A stretch of 64,000 nucleotides of DNA from assembly GCA_037102815.1 (NCBI GenBank), contig BTPP01000001.1:3931001-3995000 (forward strand). The letters are read 5' to 3'. Source of the DNA: Neurospora intermedia. Its lineage: Eukaryota > Ascomycota > Sordariomycetes > Sordariales > Sordariaceae. Shown piece by piece: positions 13,106 through 23,958 of this stretch (position 1 is its first letter; every line of letters begins with the position of its first letter). Below the pieces are notes generated by a model. It was given only the letters and a program-made list of their open reading frames with translations. It was not told the origin of the DNA and did no database searches. The position numbers and the translations under genes are program-made.

Positions 13106-15808
13106 ATGCGCATCGGGTGTCTTCAGTTCGCGCCCCAGGTTGGGGATGTTTCCAACAACCTCAGTCGTGCCGACGCCGTGTTGGCCAAAGCCAATCAGAG
13201 GGAATTGGAGGATCTAGACCTACTTGTTCTTCCTGAAATGGCCTTTTCTGGTAAGCAGCCTCCATTTTCTCATTCAGCACTACGGTCATTCCACGTGGGA
13301 ACTAACATTGCGCAAAGGATACAACTTCAAGTCCCTAGAAGAAATCCAGCCGTTTCTCGAACCGTCGGGATCCGGCATCAGTGCTTTGTGGGCACGGACA
13401 AATGCTCTCAAGTATGACTGTACTGTCGCCGTTGGCTACCCCGAAAAGGTCGGGTCTTCGGGTTCACCGCGTGGATCTTCCCCCGAGTACTACAACTCAC
13501 TGCTTGTTGTCAATGGGGAAGGCGAAACCGTTGCAAACTATCGCAAGTCCTTCCTCTACTACACCGACCAGACATGGGCCCTGGAAGGTGGAGGATTCTA
13601 TGGCGGCAGGATGGAGGGCTTCGGCAACGTTGCCATGGGAATCTGTGAGTATTTCCGATCCCAGTTGTAATTGACTACTCAAGAGATTGTCGTACTAACC
13701 TCCTCACAGGTATGGATATCAAGTATGTCCTAGACCCACTTCACTGTTGTTGTACGTAGCTAACGTGTGACAGTCCCTACAAGTTCGAGGCACCCTGGCA
13801 TAAGTTCGAGTTCGCTTTCCACGTTCTTGAAGTTCGAGCAAACCTAGTCATTCTTTCAATGGCATGGCTTACCCACGAGGATCCATCAACTTTCACTCCT
13901 CTCGCTCAGGAACCGGATCTGGCAACCATGACATATTGGCTTCAACGATTCGAGCCTGTCATCCGAGGCGAAAGCGACGAGGAACTCATTGTTGTGTTCT
14001 GCAATCGCTGCGGCATGGAAGACGACGTCTTATACGCGGGCACCAGTGCCGTCATTGGAATCAAGAACGGTGAGGTGTCTGTTTATGGACTCCTCGGCCG
14101 TGGTTCCAAGGAGTTGCTGGTCGTCAACACTGACGCCCCGCCCTATGGAAAGCTCGTCAATCGCCCTGACGCCGCTACTGAGAACAGTGAAGAGCACATA
14201 CCCAAAACAACCCCTGGCACTACTGGGAATCCAGTTTCTCCCAACCAAGCCAACACAACCTCCCTTAATTCCCCTGTGAGAACACATACACAACCAGAGG
14301 CAGCAGTGCAAGCCGCAGCTTCTAACAGACATATAGGGGGCAACAGACGCAGCCCAGTCGAGGCCAGAAAACGACCAACCCTGAACATACCTACGAAGCC
14401 TCCTCGCTTCGTGGCAGATGAGGAAGAGGATTGCAGCGATTCAGGCACGGAGAACTATGCTGATTGCCAAGGCAACTGTGGAGGACGTGACGGGCATGCT
14501 TATGTAGGAAGAGCAGAAGCTGTAGAGAGCCCGGTATATCCCAGTCCGACTGTCATGGCCATGCGACCCAAGCTTCCCATTCATAAAGGTGCACGTACAC
14601 TCCCGCCCATTACTACCAAGCGGTTGCCATCTGGGGTAAAGCCTGGAAACTATTTTACTAGTCGTGATCTTTATACTCCTCCCATCACACCCTACGACGA
14701 CGCATCGCTGTCAGCAGCCCGCCGAATACCATTGCCCTTTTCACCCGCTGTGGACACACCGGTTGAACCAAACTGGCCCGTTTCGGCCAGGACTGACTAT
14801 AACGGCCAACCATTCCACACTCTTCCCTCCGGGCCAGCCAGCAGATCGACAAACATCTCTGGTGGCAGATCCCGCAATTCGAGCCGTGCAAGGGGCCCAG
14901 AGATGCTCTCACCAGTCACGAGCCAACACCCCTTCCAGTCAGCACGCACAGGTCCAATGGAACGGGTCCCAAGGCGGGCAAAACGCGAAGACGAGAAGGA
15001 GCATGAATATGGCGAGTTAAGCGTGGACAGGGCTGCAGCACGAAAGCCGGCCAAGACGGGTTTCGATGACCTCTTCAACACGATTCCCATCGCCGCGAGT
15101 CCCAGCATTTTCAAGACTACATTTTCCGAAGCAGAAATTATGAACAACCAGCAGCAACAGCGTGCCGGCCAATCAGTCCACATGAGACTAATGGACGAGC
15201 CACGACCTCAAGTAGCTCCTCGACAACGTCCCACAGCTGAACGAATGCCTTCTAGACTCAGGAGCACATCAGCCTCAAACCCCAAGATCCCACCATCGTT
15301 CAATTATCCTCCACCCCCGGTCCCGCAAACGCCCCAATATACTCCTGTTTCTTATGCCTCGAGTTCCCGCTCATCGAGCAGAAGCAGGCAGGCTTCTTAC
15401 ACGAGAAGGGGCAGTGAGCAACGCACAGTTCCGTCAACACCGAGCACCCCCAGCCCGACAACGCCGCATCATTATCACCAGCATCATGTGCTGCCCGCTA
15501 CATCCTATGGTAGCAATAGCCATGTCCAGCAACCACATAAAAGAATGCCACAGGTTGTTGGTATAGATGATCGTGATGATGAACCCGAGGCGTTTTACGG
15601 GCGAGGACCGGTAATACCGGTTGGAGGAATGACGGGAGGGAGGGATAGTAGAGGTCGAAAGATATCTACCCAGCAGCAGCCGTCTAAGAGGACACACTCT
15701 GTTGATCCTCATCGCCGAGAGCCTGCTGCCGAGAGGGGACGCAATGGTGGGGCTAGGGTCAATGGGAGGTATTATCCTCTGGATTTGTTGTCCCCTGTTT
15801 CTGTCTGA
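13106..15808 (+). CDS. NTA1: N-terminal amidase (Nta1 family, carbon-nitrogen hydrolase) with long disordered tail
   Basis: Nta1 deamidates N-terminal Asn/Gln to Asp/Glu, the first step of the arginine N-degron pathway. Four exons: 13106-13250, 13318-13644, 13710-13722 (13 nt) and 13774-15808. Introns are 13251-13317, 13645-13709 and 13723-13773, all GT...AG. They total 2520 nt, or 839 residues. The nitrilase-fold triad is visible: Glu44 in PEMAFSGYNF, Lys125 in NYRKSFLYY and Cys158 in MGICMDINPYKFEAPW. The Cys codon is split by the second intron. The catalytic domain ends at about residue 285. The remaining about 550 residues are Ser/Pro/Arg-rich, His-rich and disordered, whereas yeast Nta1 is about 457 residues in total. 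The gene is convergent with RFC4. The family assignment is strong; the tail's role is unknown. Confidence 0.93.
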
Positions 15809-16388
15809 AAGAATATTGGTGTTGGGCATCTCGAGGAATCTGCAGATTGCGATAGGATTTTCTCTTCTTTCCGATGTGTTGTGGGTGAGATTGACATGTT
15901 AAGATTGCGTTGATGAACAACTTTTTCTGTTACTGTTCTTGGATGGAGATTGAGAGGGGTTGGACTTGGTCTGGAAAATATCTACACAATATACCGGGCA
16001 ACCGGGTTGGTAATATAAATTAGAAAGTAAAATATTCAATGACGGTAACAAAAGTTCACACTCCATGTTCCATATACTACCTTTATTGGGTAACTTGGAT
16101 ATCTCACGAAGAACGACGCATCTGGACATTATCCGCTCAACGGAATCCTCTACATTTCATGCTCCGCTACCGGCTACACCGCAAATGCTACATGCCAACC
16201 ATCTATACTCCTTTCTCTGTAGTGCAATATGCTATGCCAGTTGACTAAACATCAAAGCCAACGCCGAGTAAACCATTCAACTCATAGCTTTCGCTCGGGT
16301 ATTATCTTTTATGAACCTCATTATTCCTGCCCCAGCATCACCCCTTTCGCAATTTTGTTTCTCTTTTCTTCGAGAAGCCCTCCCTTAT
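15809..16388. other. convergent intergenic region between the Nta1-like gene and RFC4
   Basis: About 580 bp holding the two 3' ends. It is AT-richer than the genes, with an AATATAAATTAG stretch near 16010 that could serve 3' processing. No gene seen. Confidence 0.5.
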
Positions 16389-17650
16389 TCACTTCGTTGG
16401 TACCACAAACTTCTTCGGATCCATGTTCAACTTACATAACCTCGCCACGCACCCGCTCAACTGCAACAGTGTCTGGACGCCCTCCAAAATCTTCATATGC
16501 GTAAACCCAATCTCCTTGATAAACTCGAGCTTAGCGTGCTCGCTCAGCGTCGGAATCGTCTTTGTGACCTTGAACATGGTGCTGATAATATCATGACTGG
16601 AATACCCCAGGTCCCACAGCTCCCGCAGCCCGTCCAGCGCCGCATCGACATTACCCTCGTAGCAGGCCTTGAGCATCGCCTGCACCTTGATCGGGTGCGG
16701 GCTATCCACCACTTTAAAGACATTCTCCCCGCTCACGAAGCCGAAGCCGGCGTGTGTAGATTGCAAGTTATTAATCGCCTGCCGCATGTCTCCCTCGGCG
16801 CTGAAGACCAGCGCGGCCAGGCCGTCGTCGTTGTACTCGACTTTTTCGGCTTCGATGATTTGCAGCAGGCGTTTGACGACTTGCGCGTCGGTGAGCTTGG
16901 CGAAGCGCAGGATGGCGCAGCGGGATTGCAGAGGTTCGATGATCTTGTTGGATTGGTTGCAGGCGAAGGCAAAGCGTGTCGTGTTGGAGTAGATTTCCAT
17001 TGTGCGGCGAAGCGCTTGTTGGGCGCCCGAGGTCATGCTGTCGGCTTCGTCGAGGATTACGATCTTGTGCCGACCTGGCGGGAGGGTGACTTTCTTCTGG
17101 GCGAAGCCTTTGATGCGCTGGCGGACTACTTCAATGCCTGTTTGGTTTTTTGGAATTGGTATGTCAGTATGGGGGGCTTTTTGTTTTTGTGTTGTTTGGC
17201 GTAGCTCATAGTAGCCACAGAGCTGGATTCACTCTTGTCCTTTTTTTTTCTAACCTCGCTCGTCACTGGCATTCAACTCCAGTACCGCCTCCTTGTACGC
17301 ATCACCTAGTAATTGCCTTGCCAGACACAAAACACTCGTGGTCTTGCCGATACCAGGCATGCCTGAAATAATGAAATGGGGCATGTTGCCCTCCTTTGCG
17401 ATAATTTTGAGGCGCTCGATCGTTTCTGTGTTGCCGACCACATCGTCGAGGAAAACTGGTCTGTACTTTTCTACCCTGTTTGCAACTGGGGGTCAGCCTG
17501 ATGCCCTATGGAGATCAAGAGTTCATTGAATCCTGATCAGACTCACCATGGTAGCTCGTAGGTCGGGGAAGAGCTTGCGGAGACCGAGGTTGCTGCCTTG
17601 GAGATGGAGGTTGAGGATTCGCCCCTCTCTTCTGCTTTGGCTGATGGCAT
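16389..17650 (-). CDS. RFC4: Replication factor C subunit 4 (clamp loader AAA+ ATPase)
   Basis: One of the small subunits of the RFC clamp loader, which opens PCNA and loads it at primer-template junctions during replication and repair. Three exons: 17650-17547, 17475-17255 and 17137-16389; introns 17546-17476 (GTGAGT...CAG) and 17254-17138 (GTTAG...CAG). Total 1074 nt, 357 residues, close to human RFC2 (354) and yeast Rfc4 (323). RFC boxes appear in order: the YELPWVEKYRP entry motif, Walker A GMPGIGKT at 73-80, ELNASDERG, Walker B DEAD at 138-141, and the SRC sensor/arginine-finger motif at 180-182. After these come [15 protein letters not shown] and the C-terminal collar helices. The VDSPHP and [11 protein letters not shown] stretches match the Rfc4 rather than the Rfc2 or Rfc3 branch. 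The start is the ATG at 17650; the residues before ELPW are a Ser-rich spacer. Confidence 0.96.
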
Positions 17651-18341
17651 TCTGGGTGGACAATAATGGAGATTTTCTTGTTCGAATGGCCCCTGTTTCA
17701 AATCCCCAGATTTCCAAGTGTTGCGATCCTCGATGGTGTTGTTTGTTGGTTTGCGATTTCTGGGCTGTCTGGAGGAAAAGGTCAGTGGCGGGGCGCGACG
17801 CGTCGCGTTTACTGGTTTTAAGTGGTTTGCATGGGTCTGGCCGAGATCGTCATACCCTAACCCTAGGAGTGCTTCTAGCAAACTCTCAGTGTCCGACCTT
17901 GTTCCTTTTGTCCTGATGGGATAGAAAAACATAGAAAAAAATCACAACGGTTCCTTCGAATCTGGAGGTTTTATAACTCTTATTAGACTAAGCTTCTGTT
18001 CAAGCCAGCGTTGAGAACAGCTTAGTCTGACGTTGCCACAAACATCTATCCAGAGGCCTCTGGTAGCACATCCCTTCGAGTAACCCGACACATGTGTGTG
18101 CTTTCCTATTACAGAATTCGCTACCTCTATGTTTAAGTTGCTTAAACCACCCTTAAAGTGTATTACAGAGTGTTTTCATTTCCGGAATATGTGGTCGGGG
18201 TGGCGGGCGACGTGTGCATATTACGGAAGAGTACGAACAAGACAAGGGGAGGGCACAGAGTATGGCATAAATGAGCTTTTTCTATCCTGTCTACCTCCGG
18301 GTATCCTCCCCAAGTACCAGTAACGCCTTATCAGTGATTTC
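17651..18341. other. intergenic between ArgJ 3' end and RFC4 5' end
   Basis: About 690 bp. It contains the RFC4 promoter region on the minus strand and the ArgJ 3' UTR. A doublet of CCCTAA-like repeats at 17854-17865 is too short to call. No gene seen. Confidence 0.5.
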
Positions 18342-19867
18342 TTACGTGCGGTAGTCTCCATTAATGGTACTATTCAGATCTTCTGTCAGCAGTCTGTCAC
18401 CCAAACTCGAATGGGGGCGGATCAACTTACATGTACTCGTGGCTGTAGTCGCAAGTCCAGTAGGTAGCCTGCTTGTCGCCAGTTCCGAGTCTGACAAGGA
18501 TCTCAAGGTCCTCAAGCTCGAGAATCTCAGCAGCACGAGCCTCATCAACCTGCTCAGGTTCGCCGTTGACGAGCAGCTTCAGCTCAGCAGTGCCGTCAGT
18601 GGGGATGAAAGAAACATTGGTCTTTTCAGGGACGACCTCAGGAACATCGTTGACGGGAAGGCCGGGCTCAGAAACAAGGGAGTAACCAGTAGCGCAGAGG
18701 ATACGGCCCCTAATGACAACGTTAGTAGCTGCCGAAACGCATGGAATATCTTTTCGCAACTTACCAGTTGGCATCCTTGCCGTAGAGAGCAGTCTTCACC
18801 AGGGGAGAACGGGCAATGGTGCTGGCAATCTTCCTAGCGGCCTCCTCGCTAGCAGCCTCGGCAACGCGGATAGTAACGAACTTGGTGGCACCCTCGCCAT
18901 CACGGACGATTAGCTTGGCAAGGTCGGTAGAGAAATCGGTAAGGACAGTTTGGAAAGCATCGTAGTCAGGAGTGTTGGCAACGACTTCCTTTCCGCCAGC
19001 AGCACCGTTGGCAAGCAGGGCAACGGTGTCGTTGGTGGAAGTGTCTCCATCGATGGTGATGCTGTTGAACGAACGGTCGACGGCGTGCTTGAGAACGGCG
19101 GGCAGTACGGTGGAGGAAACGGGAGCATCGGTGGCGATGATACCGAGGAGGGTAGCCATGTTGGGATGAATCATACCGGCTCCCTTGGTCATGCCGGCGA
19201 TGCGGTACTCGACTGAAGGGGAGGAGGGAAGCTTGAAGGACCGGGAGATGAGCTTGGGGAAAGTGTCGGTGGTGCAAATAGCCTTGGCAGCCGTGAGCCA
19301 GTGATCGTGGGTAGAGCCCATGGCCTTGTGAGCCCGGGGGATATTGCTGGTGATCTTTTCAATGGGCAGACGCTGACCGATGACACCAGTGCTCATAACG
19401 AGAGTGCTCTCGCTCTGGCCGAAGCACTCATTGGCGGCCTGGGCCATCTTGCCGGCATCCTCCAAGCCTCCCTTACCAGTGACGGCGTTGGCGCATCCCG
19501 AGTTGACAACGACACCCTGAATACCCTGGTTGCCCTTCTTCTGCAACAAGCTACGACTGAAAGTAACGGGGGCGGCCTGGAACTTGTTCTTGGTGAAGAC
19601 GGCGGCGGCGGCGCAAGGACGGTCCGAGGCGACGAGGCAAACATCGGGCTTGGTAGTGTTCTTGGGCTTGACGCCTACGTTGATGCCGGAAGCCGAGAAG
19701 CCCAGGGGATAGGTGCCAGAAGTAGGGACATACTTCTTCTTGGCCGCGGGGATGGAGCCGCTGACGGGAGCCGAGTAGGACCTGGACTGAATTTTTTGAA
19801 GAGTACGAGTCACTTGGGCACCCGATTGCCTCAATTGGCTGAGAACACAGCCGTTGAGGCTCTCCAT
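18342..19867 (-). CDS. ARG7: Mitochondrial arginine biosynthesis protein ArgJ (ornithine/glutamate N-acetyltransferase)
   Basis: Transfers the acetyl group from N-acetylornithine to glutamate in the cyclic ornithine pathway; fungal forms are bifunctional and mitochondrial. Exons: 19867-18765, 18709-18431 and 18369-18342; introns 18764-18710 and 18430-18370, both GTAAGT...TAG. Total 1410 nt, 469 residues. The first about 35 residues are Arg/Ser/Gln-rich without acidic residues, a good mitochondrial presequence. The self-cleavage site is present in [12 protein letters not shown], where the precursor is cut between Ala238 and Thr239 to give alpha and beta chains with Thr as nucleophile. Other ArgJ landmarks are [26 protein letters not shown] and the C-terminal NGDYRT ending. 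It is divergent from the derlin gene. Symbol follows yeast (ARG7, also ECM40). No clear TGASTCA (Cpc1/Gcn4) site was spotted upstream. Confidence 0.96.
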
Positions 19868-20720
19868 AACTGCTGCGAAATGCTGAGACTGAAGCCTCCT
19901 GTGGAAAAAGGGTTGCTGGAGTTGGTGATTCCCTTATTGGAAAGTAAACAACCGAAAAGGCGCAATTCAGTATCTGTTAGGCCACAAGGGTACGCGGTCC
20001 ACGATGCGCCGAGCGCGGTGTCGAAACTAGTGGGAGATATCAAAGTGAGCGCAGAGAAGGTTCACGATGGACGACCCATAATTAAGGCACAAGAGTTATA
20101 TTTTTTCGAGATCTAGACGGGCCTCAAGGCATACTTTTTATCTTCATGTTGTCCCTCGGGGTTGGTTTCACTTTATTGTTATTAGTCACAGCTCAGAGCA
20201 ACCATTGAGAAGTCGCAACCATACATGGGTTTTGCCGTCAGGGCAAACAAGCAACATCAAGCGAGGCATTGTGCCACCGGCAACGGTACTCCTACCTCCT
20301 GCCGGGAGAGGATCGCCCCGAGCGCCGGAGAAGCGCGTAGGTCCCCGCGCCTGCCCTGCCAAGACACGGATCAATCACGGCCAGAGCTCCAACTGCCCCA
20401 CCAAAAACGCAATTGCCCCACCAAAAGCTCCTGGCTTCCATAAAAGGGCGTTTTCGTTGGCTGCAATTTCTTCGTCCTTCCATTCTCAAAAAGACACGAT
20501 TCACTCAACGTCTGTCCTTGCCTTTCCAGGCAGCGTTACATCCCACCGCTGCCTGTGGCTTTCCCCCCCTTTCCACCTTTTTTCCTACAGAGGGATGCCA
20601 ACTTGAGCTTCTTTTGAGAAATCGAAGACCAAGAATCAGCATCTTGCTTCCAGTCCCCTTCACAACACTACACCACACCACATCACATCACATCACACCG
20701 CACGCACAGATCTCGACAAG
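19868..20720. promoter_or_regulatory. divergent promoter region, ArgJ (-) / derlin (+)
   Basis: About 850 bp between two divergent starts, so it must contain both promoters. The 20,640-20,720 stretch is CA-rich (repeated CACATCA-type words), like many fungal 5' UTRs. I did not find a convincing TATA box or Gcn4-type site. Confidence 0.5.
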
Positions 20721-22026
20721 ATGTCGTCTGAAATCATGGCGGCCTACTGGCAGGCGCCACCAATGGCTAGGTGAGCTTTGCCGTCTGAGCTGGTTTCTTC
20801 CCACGCCCGATATCGTGTGCAAGAGCTGGCAAAGAGCATCCATGAACACATACCAACTTGCTTCAGGACATTGGCGACGGCCATTCTCGTTACCTCCATC
20901 ATGGCCTATTTTGGGCCGTTGCCGATCAGCTGGATCTACTTCGATGAGAGCAGACTCTTCAAACTGCCGCCTGAGCTATGGCGTCTTGTTACATCTTTCC
21001 TGCTCAGCTCTCCGCAGCTGGGCATCGTGCTGGATCCGTACTTTGGTAAGCAACCCTTCCTCGAAGAAAACTTCGTGGTCAACAAGGATGCTAACCAGAA
21101 TCGCAGCCTATCTGTACTTGAGCCAACTTGAAACCTCAAACCCCAAGTTCCAAAGGAAGGAAGACGTCCTTTGGTATTTGATTACTGTTGGTGGTTTCAT
21201 CATTGTAGGTTTGACATCTCTTTTTTTTTCCTTTTTTTCTCTTCTCCTCTTGACTACACCTTTTCCCTCAAACCCGTCACAACACACATTGGAATCCTCG
21301 GAATATCTGCCCGCATAGTGCAATGCATACAACTATTGCGGTTCCTGGAACCGAGGAAGATTACCGCTACATCTCAGCCGCCCATCATTCGCAAAATACC
21401 GGGTGGGCTGCGGTGTGGCCATGGTGGGAATGCTTTGGATGACCCGAGCAATATACTCTGTGTGCTCGGTGTGGTTTTTTAGCGCCCTACATCTCAACAC
21501 TAAGCATTCGTGCTTTTTGTTACCATACTCCAGCATTTCTGCTAGCAGAATTGCTAACAGATGATAGATCGTAAACCGAATCTTCCTGGGTGGGTATTTT
21601 TTCCTCCAAGGATTGATCATTGCGCTGTGCTACACTGCCGTTCAAGATGCCCGCGGCGCGAAGTCGAACTTTTTCTTCTTCACGGTGCCTGCGCAGCTGA
21701 TCCCGTATTGCATGCTCCTCTCGTCGCTGCTCATGAACCCTGCGGTGATCCCTCTTCAGATCACCGGTATTCTTGCTGCTCACTGGCATGACTTTATGAC
21801 CCGTCTGTGGCCCGAATTCGGCGGCGGTTCGAGCCTGCTGCCGACACCTGCTTTTCTGTCTCGTTTTGTCGAGACGCCGCGAGTGTTCCGCCGCGAGTAC
21901 GGCACTGCCATCCGTCCCGGTTCTGGCGCTCCGTCTACAGGTCGCACAACAGGTGCCTCCACCGGCTCGGTGCTCCCGGATTCGTGGAGGACTCGGGGTT
22001 CAGGTCATCGTCTGGGCGGTGATTAA
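20721..22026 (+). CDS. Derlin (Der1/Dfm1 family rhomboid-like pseudoprotease)
   Basis: A polytopic ER membrane protein of ER-associated degradation that helps move misfolded proteins out of the ER. Exons: 20721-20770, 20867-21045, 21107-21204 and 21568-22026; introns 20771-20866, 21046-21106 and 21205-21567. Total 786 nt, 261 residues. Derlin landmarks are a short N terminus ending PPMAR-T, PELWRLVTSFLL, a LYLSQLE/DVLWYL segment, GGY-FLQGLIIALCY-AVQD and the following hydrophobic helices. The C-terminal about 70 residues are Gly/Ser/Thr/Arg-rich and cytosolic. I see no SHP box, the FxGxGQR-type Cdc48-binding motif that Dfm1-type proteins carry, so Der1-type or a diverged tail is possible. Introns 1 to 3 have GTGAGC, GTAAGC and GTAGGT donors; the third is unusually long (363 bp). 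The family is clear; orthology to DER1 or DFM1 is not settled. Confidence 0.88.
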
Positions 22027-22446
22027 AAGTGGTTTCGCATGGGAAGGGTTTGAAATCATGCGGATATGTGGTGGAGGGCACGGACAAAATGGTAGATCGA
22101 TTGAGATAGTAATGATAATCCGATATATCGTTTAATGTTCTGTTTATTCCGACACGCTGACGGTAGCATTGCTATAGCTGGATTATAAAATCAAGTACAG
22201 CAAACCTCATAATCCACACGCAGCGAAGTCCAAGTCCCAGGAGGAAACCCGCCTACTCGGGAGCCAGAAGGTAATCATCGTATCATTCCACAACGAAAGT
22301 CCCTCCTTAAAGAGACGCCGTTTCCTATACACCAAACCAACAGTATGATCCAAATGAATATACAACGAATCGAAAATGGCCTTCCCGGTCGACAATCTCG
22401 AGTACCAACCCTTACCAATCATCAGATCACCATAATACCAGATCAA
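22027..22446. other. convergent intergenic region
   Basis: 420 bp between the derlin 3' end and the stop of the Gln-rich membrane protein. It holds both 3' UTRs; no gene seen. Confidence 0.5.
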
Positions 22447-23958
22447 TCACCAAATATCACTCTCCCTCCCAATCTCCACCTCCTCATAATGCCTCCCATT
22501 ATTCCCACTATGTCTCTTCTCCCGTCTTCCACTTTCTCCTCCGTGTCCCGGTCCTTGATGATGATCAACACCAAAACTCCTCGATCGATCTCTACCCCCC
22601 TTACTCCTCCCCCCTCCTCCACTTCCCGGTGCCGCCAGAACTGGATTCCCATACTCATCCACATAGTACCCCCCATGCTGCTGCTGCAGCTGTAGCTGCT
22701 GCTGTAGCTGTAGCTGATGATACTGCTGATGAGAATATTGAGGAAACGCCAGCGGTCCACTGATGGACATATCCTCCATCCCGCTCAGCGGGCGGTGGTT
22801 GCTGGTGGACATTACCATGTCTACCATGAGACCACCACTGTTCTTTCCACCACCGCTCAGGTTGCTGCTGCCGCTCCCGGTGGTTTGGTTGTTGGGATTG
22901 TTGGGAGAGTTGTGGCTGCTGCTGCTGCTGTTGTGCTGCTGCTGTTGTTTGTGAAGATTGAGGTGGGGAGGAGGGAATTTCTTCTTTTTGTTGGTCTTAA
23001 TGGGGAGGGAAATGGTGGGCACGAGACCGCTTCGGGTGGTGCGGGAGGAGGAGGAGGCGACAGAGGCGGGGGTGGGGAGGGCCACGGGAGATTGCTGTGG
23101 TTGATGTGGTTGTTGTTGTTGTCGTTGTTGGTGATATCCTTGGGATTGTTGCTGTTGCTGTTGCTGTTCATGGTAATGGCTGTCTTCATCGCCGTCCTCT
23201 TGGTCCGCTGAGGCGAGACGAAGTGCAGCGGAGAGACTACGCTGGCCTTTGGCGGCGTCCTTCTCCGGATCCGCTGCGTAGTAGTTCTCGTCGTCGGAGA
23301 AGGTGGTCGCGCCCGTTCCCCCGGATCCCGGTGGAGAGGGGAAGGTCTGCTTTTCTTTGCTTCCCGTCACCCTTGGATCGTTCTCCCTACTTCCTCCTGT
23401 TACGGTGGCGGTGGCACTGGATGGAGAGCCGCGATAGGCTTGCAGTGGCATGCTTTTGCTGTCTGTGGTTGAAGGATAGTATACCGGGTTGCTGTTGTCT
23501 TCGGAGGGTCGACGAGTGATGGGTTTGAGTATTGTCCCACGAACCACCGCCTTGGGAAGATATGCTGGATGGGTTGGCATTGCGCTTGCCATGTCGTCTA
23601 GTGGAGGTGACTCTGGGTTTTGGGTCCGGGGGTCTGCTGAGAACTGGGCAGGAGTCGAGTGCCCGGTACCTCCCTGTTTGTCCATCTTGTAATCCAAAGT
23701 GTAGGTTGGAGCTCGGCGAGGAACTGGCCCAAATGTCCTCCCCATGTGGTGCTGGCCCCGTTGAACAGAGTCGGCATACCGATAATACTCGCTGTCTTCG
23801 GCATCATAGCGTCGTTGTCGTCGATAGTAAACGACAAACAGAGCAGCACTGGCCAAGAACAGCGCCGCCGCCCCGACAACTATGCCGATGATAGCACCGG
23901 TGCTCAAAGGTCCTTTGGTGTCTCTCCGGACAAGGGATGTCCATGTTTGTGTTGTCAT
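22447..23958 (-). CDS. Single-pass membrane protein with Gln/His-rich cytoplasmic tail (5' end uncertain)
   Basis: Function unknown. The open frame begins with the first ATG at 23958 and gives 503 residues. There is a short N terminus and a transmembrane helix at about 20-45 (Gly/Ala/Leu/Val-rich) followed by a YRRQRR stop-transfer. The long tail has no predicted fold, carrying several Gln runs (CAG codons), Ser, Asn and His tracts, and a Gly/Arg-rich end. The frame is open for only four more codons above the ATG, without another ATG. A spliced 5' part encoding a signal peptide and ectodomain is therefore likely. Candidate exons lie at about 24,480-24,325, where a Cys-rich reading ends at a GTAAGATC donor, and at about 24,812-24,565, ending at another GTAAGATC. 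I could not join them in frame. The architecture parallels the gene at 1769-3510. Confidence 0.6.
   Translation of the reverse strand: MTTQTWTSLVRRDTKGPLSTGAIIGIVVGAAALFLASAALFVVYYRRQRRYDAEDSEYYRYADSVQRGQHHMGRTFGPVPRRAPTYTLDYKMDKQGGTGHSTPAQFSADPRTQNPESPPLDDMASAMPTHPAYLPKAVVRGTILKPITRRPSEDNSNPVYYPSTTDSKSMPLQAYRGSPSSATATVTGGSRENDPRVTGSKEKQTFPSPPGSGGTGATTFSDDENYYAADPEKDAAKGQRSLSAALRLASADQEDGDEDSHYHEQQQQQQQSQGYHQQRQQQQPHQPQQSPVALPTPASVASSSSRTTRSGLVPTISLPIKTNKKKKFPPPHLNLHKQQQQHNSSSSSHNSPNNPNNQTTGSGSSNLSGGGKNSGGLMVDMVMSTSNHRPLSGMEDMSISGPLAFPQYSHQQYHQLQLQQQLQLQQQHGGYYVDEYGNPVLAAPGSGGGGRSKGGRDRSRSFGVDHHQGPGHGGESGRREKRHSGNNGRHYEEVEIGRESDIW

Noticed and set aside
16497-17204. 235-codon open frame on plus opposite RFC4
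   Set aside because: Antisense shadow of a clear RFC4 gene with intact motifs; crosses an RFC4 intron.
17854-17865. CCCTAACCCTA telomere-like doublet
   Set aside because: Only two units between normal genes; no interstitial telomere array.
19301-20116. 271-codon open frame on the plus strand opposite ArgJ
   Set aside because: It mirrors the GC-rich codon use of ArgJ exon 1, has no domain, and runs beyond the gene only by chance.
22857-23211. Long antisense frames opposite the Gln-rich tail (poly-Leu/Val)
   Set aside because: Direct consequence of CAG/CAC repeats read on the other strand.
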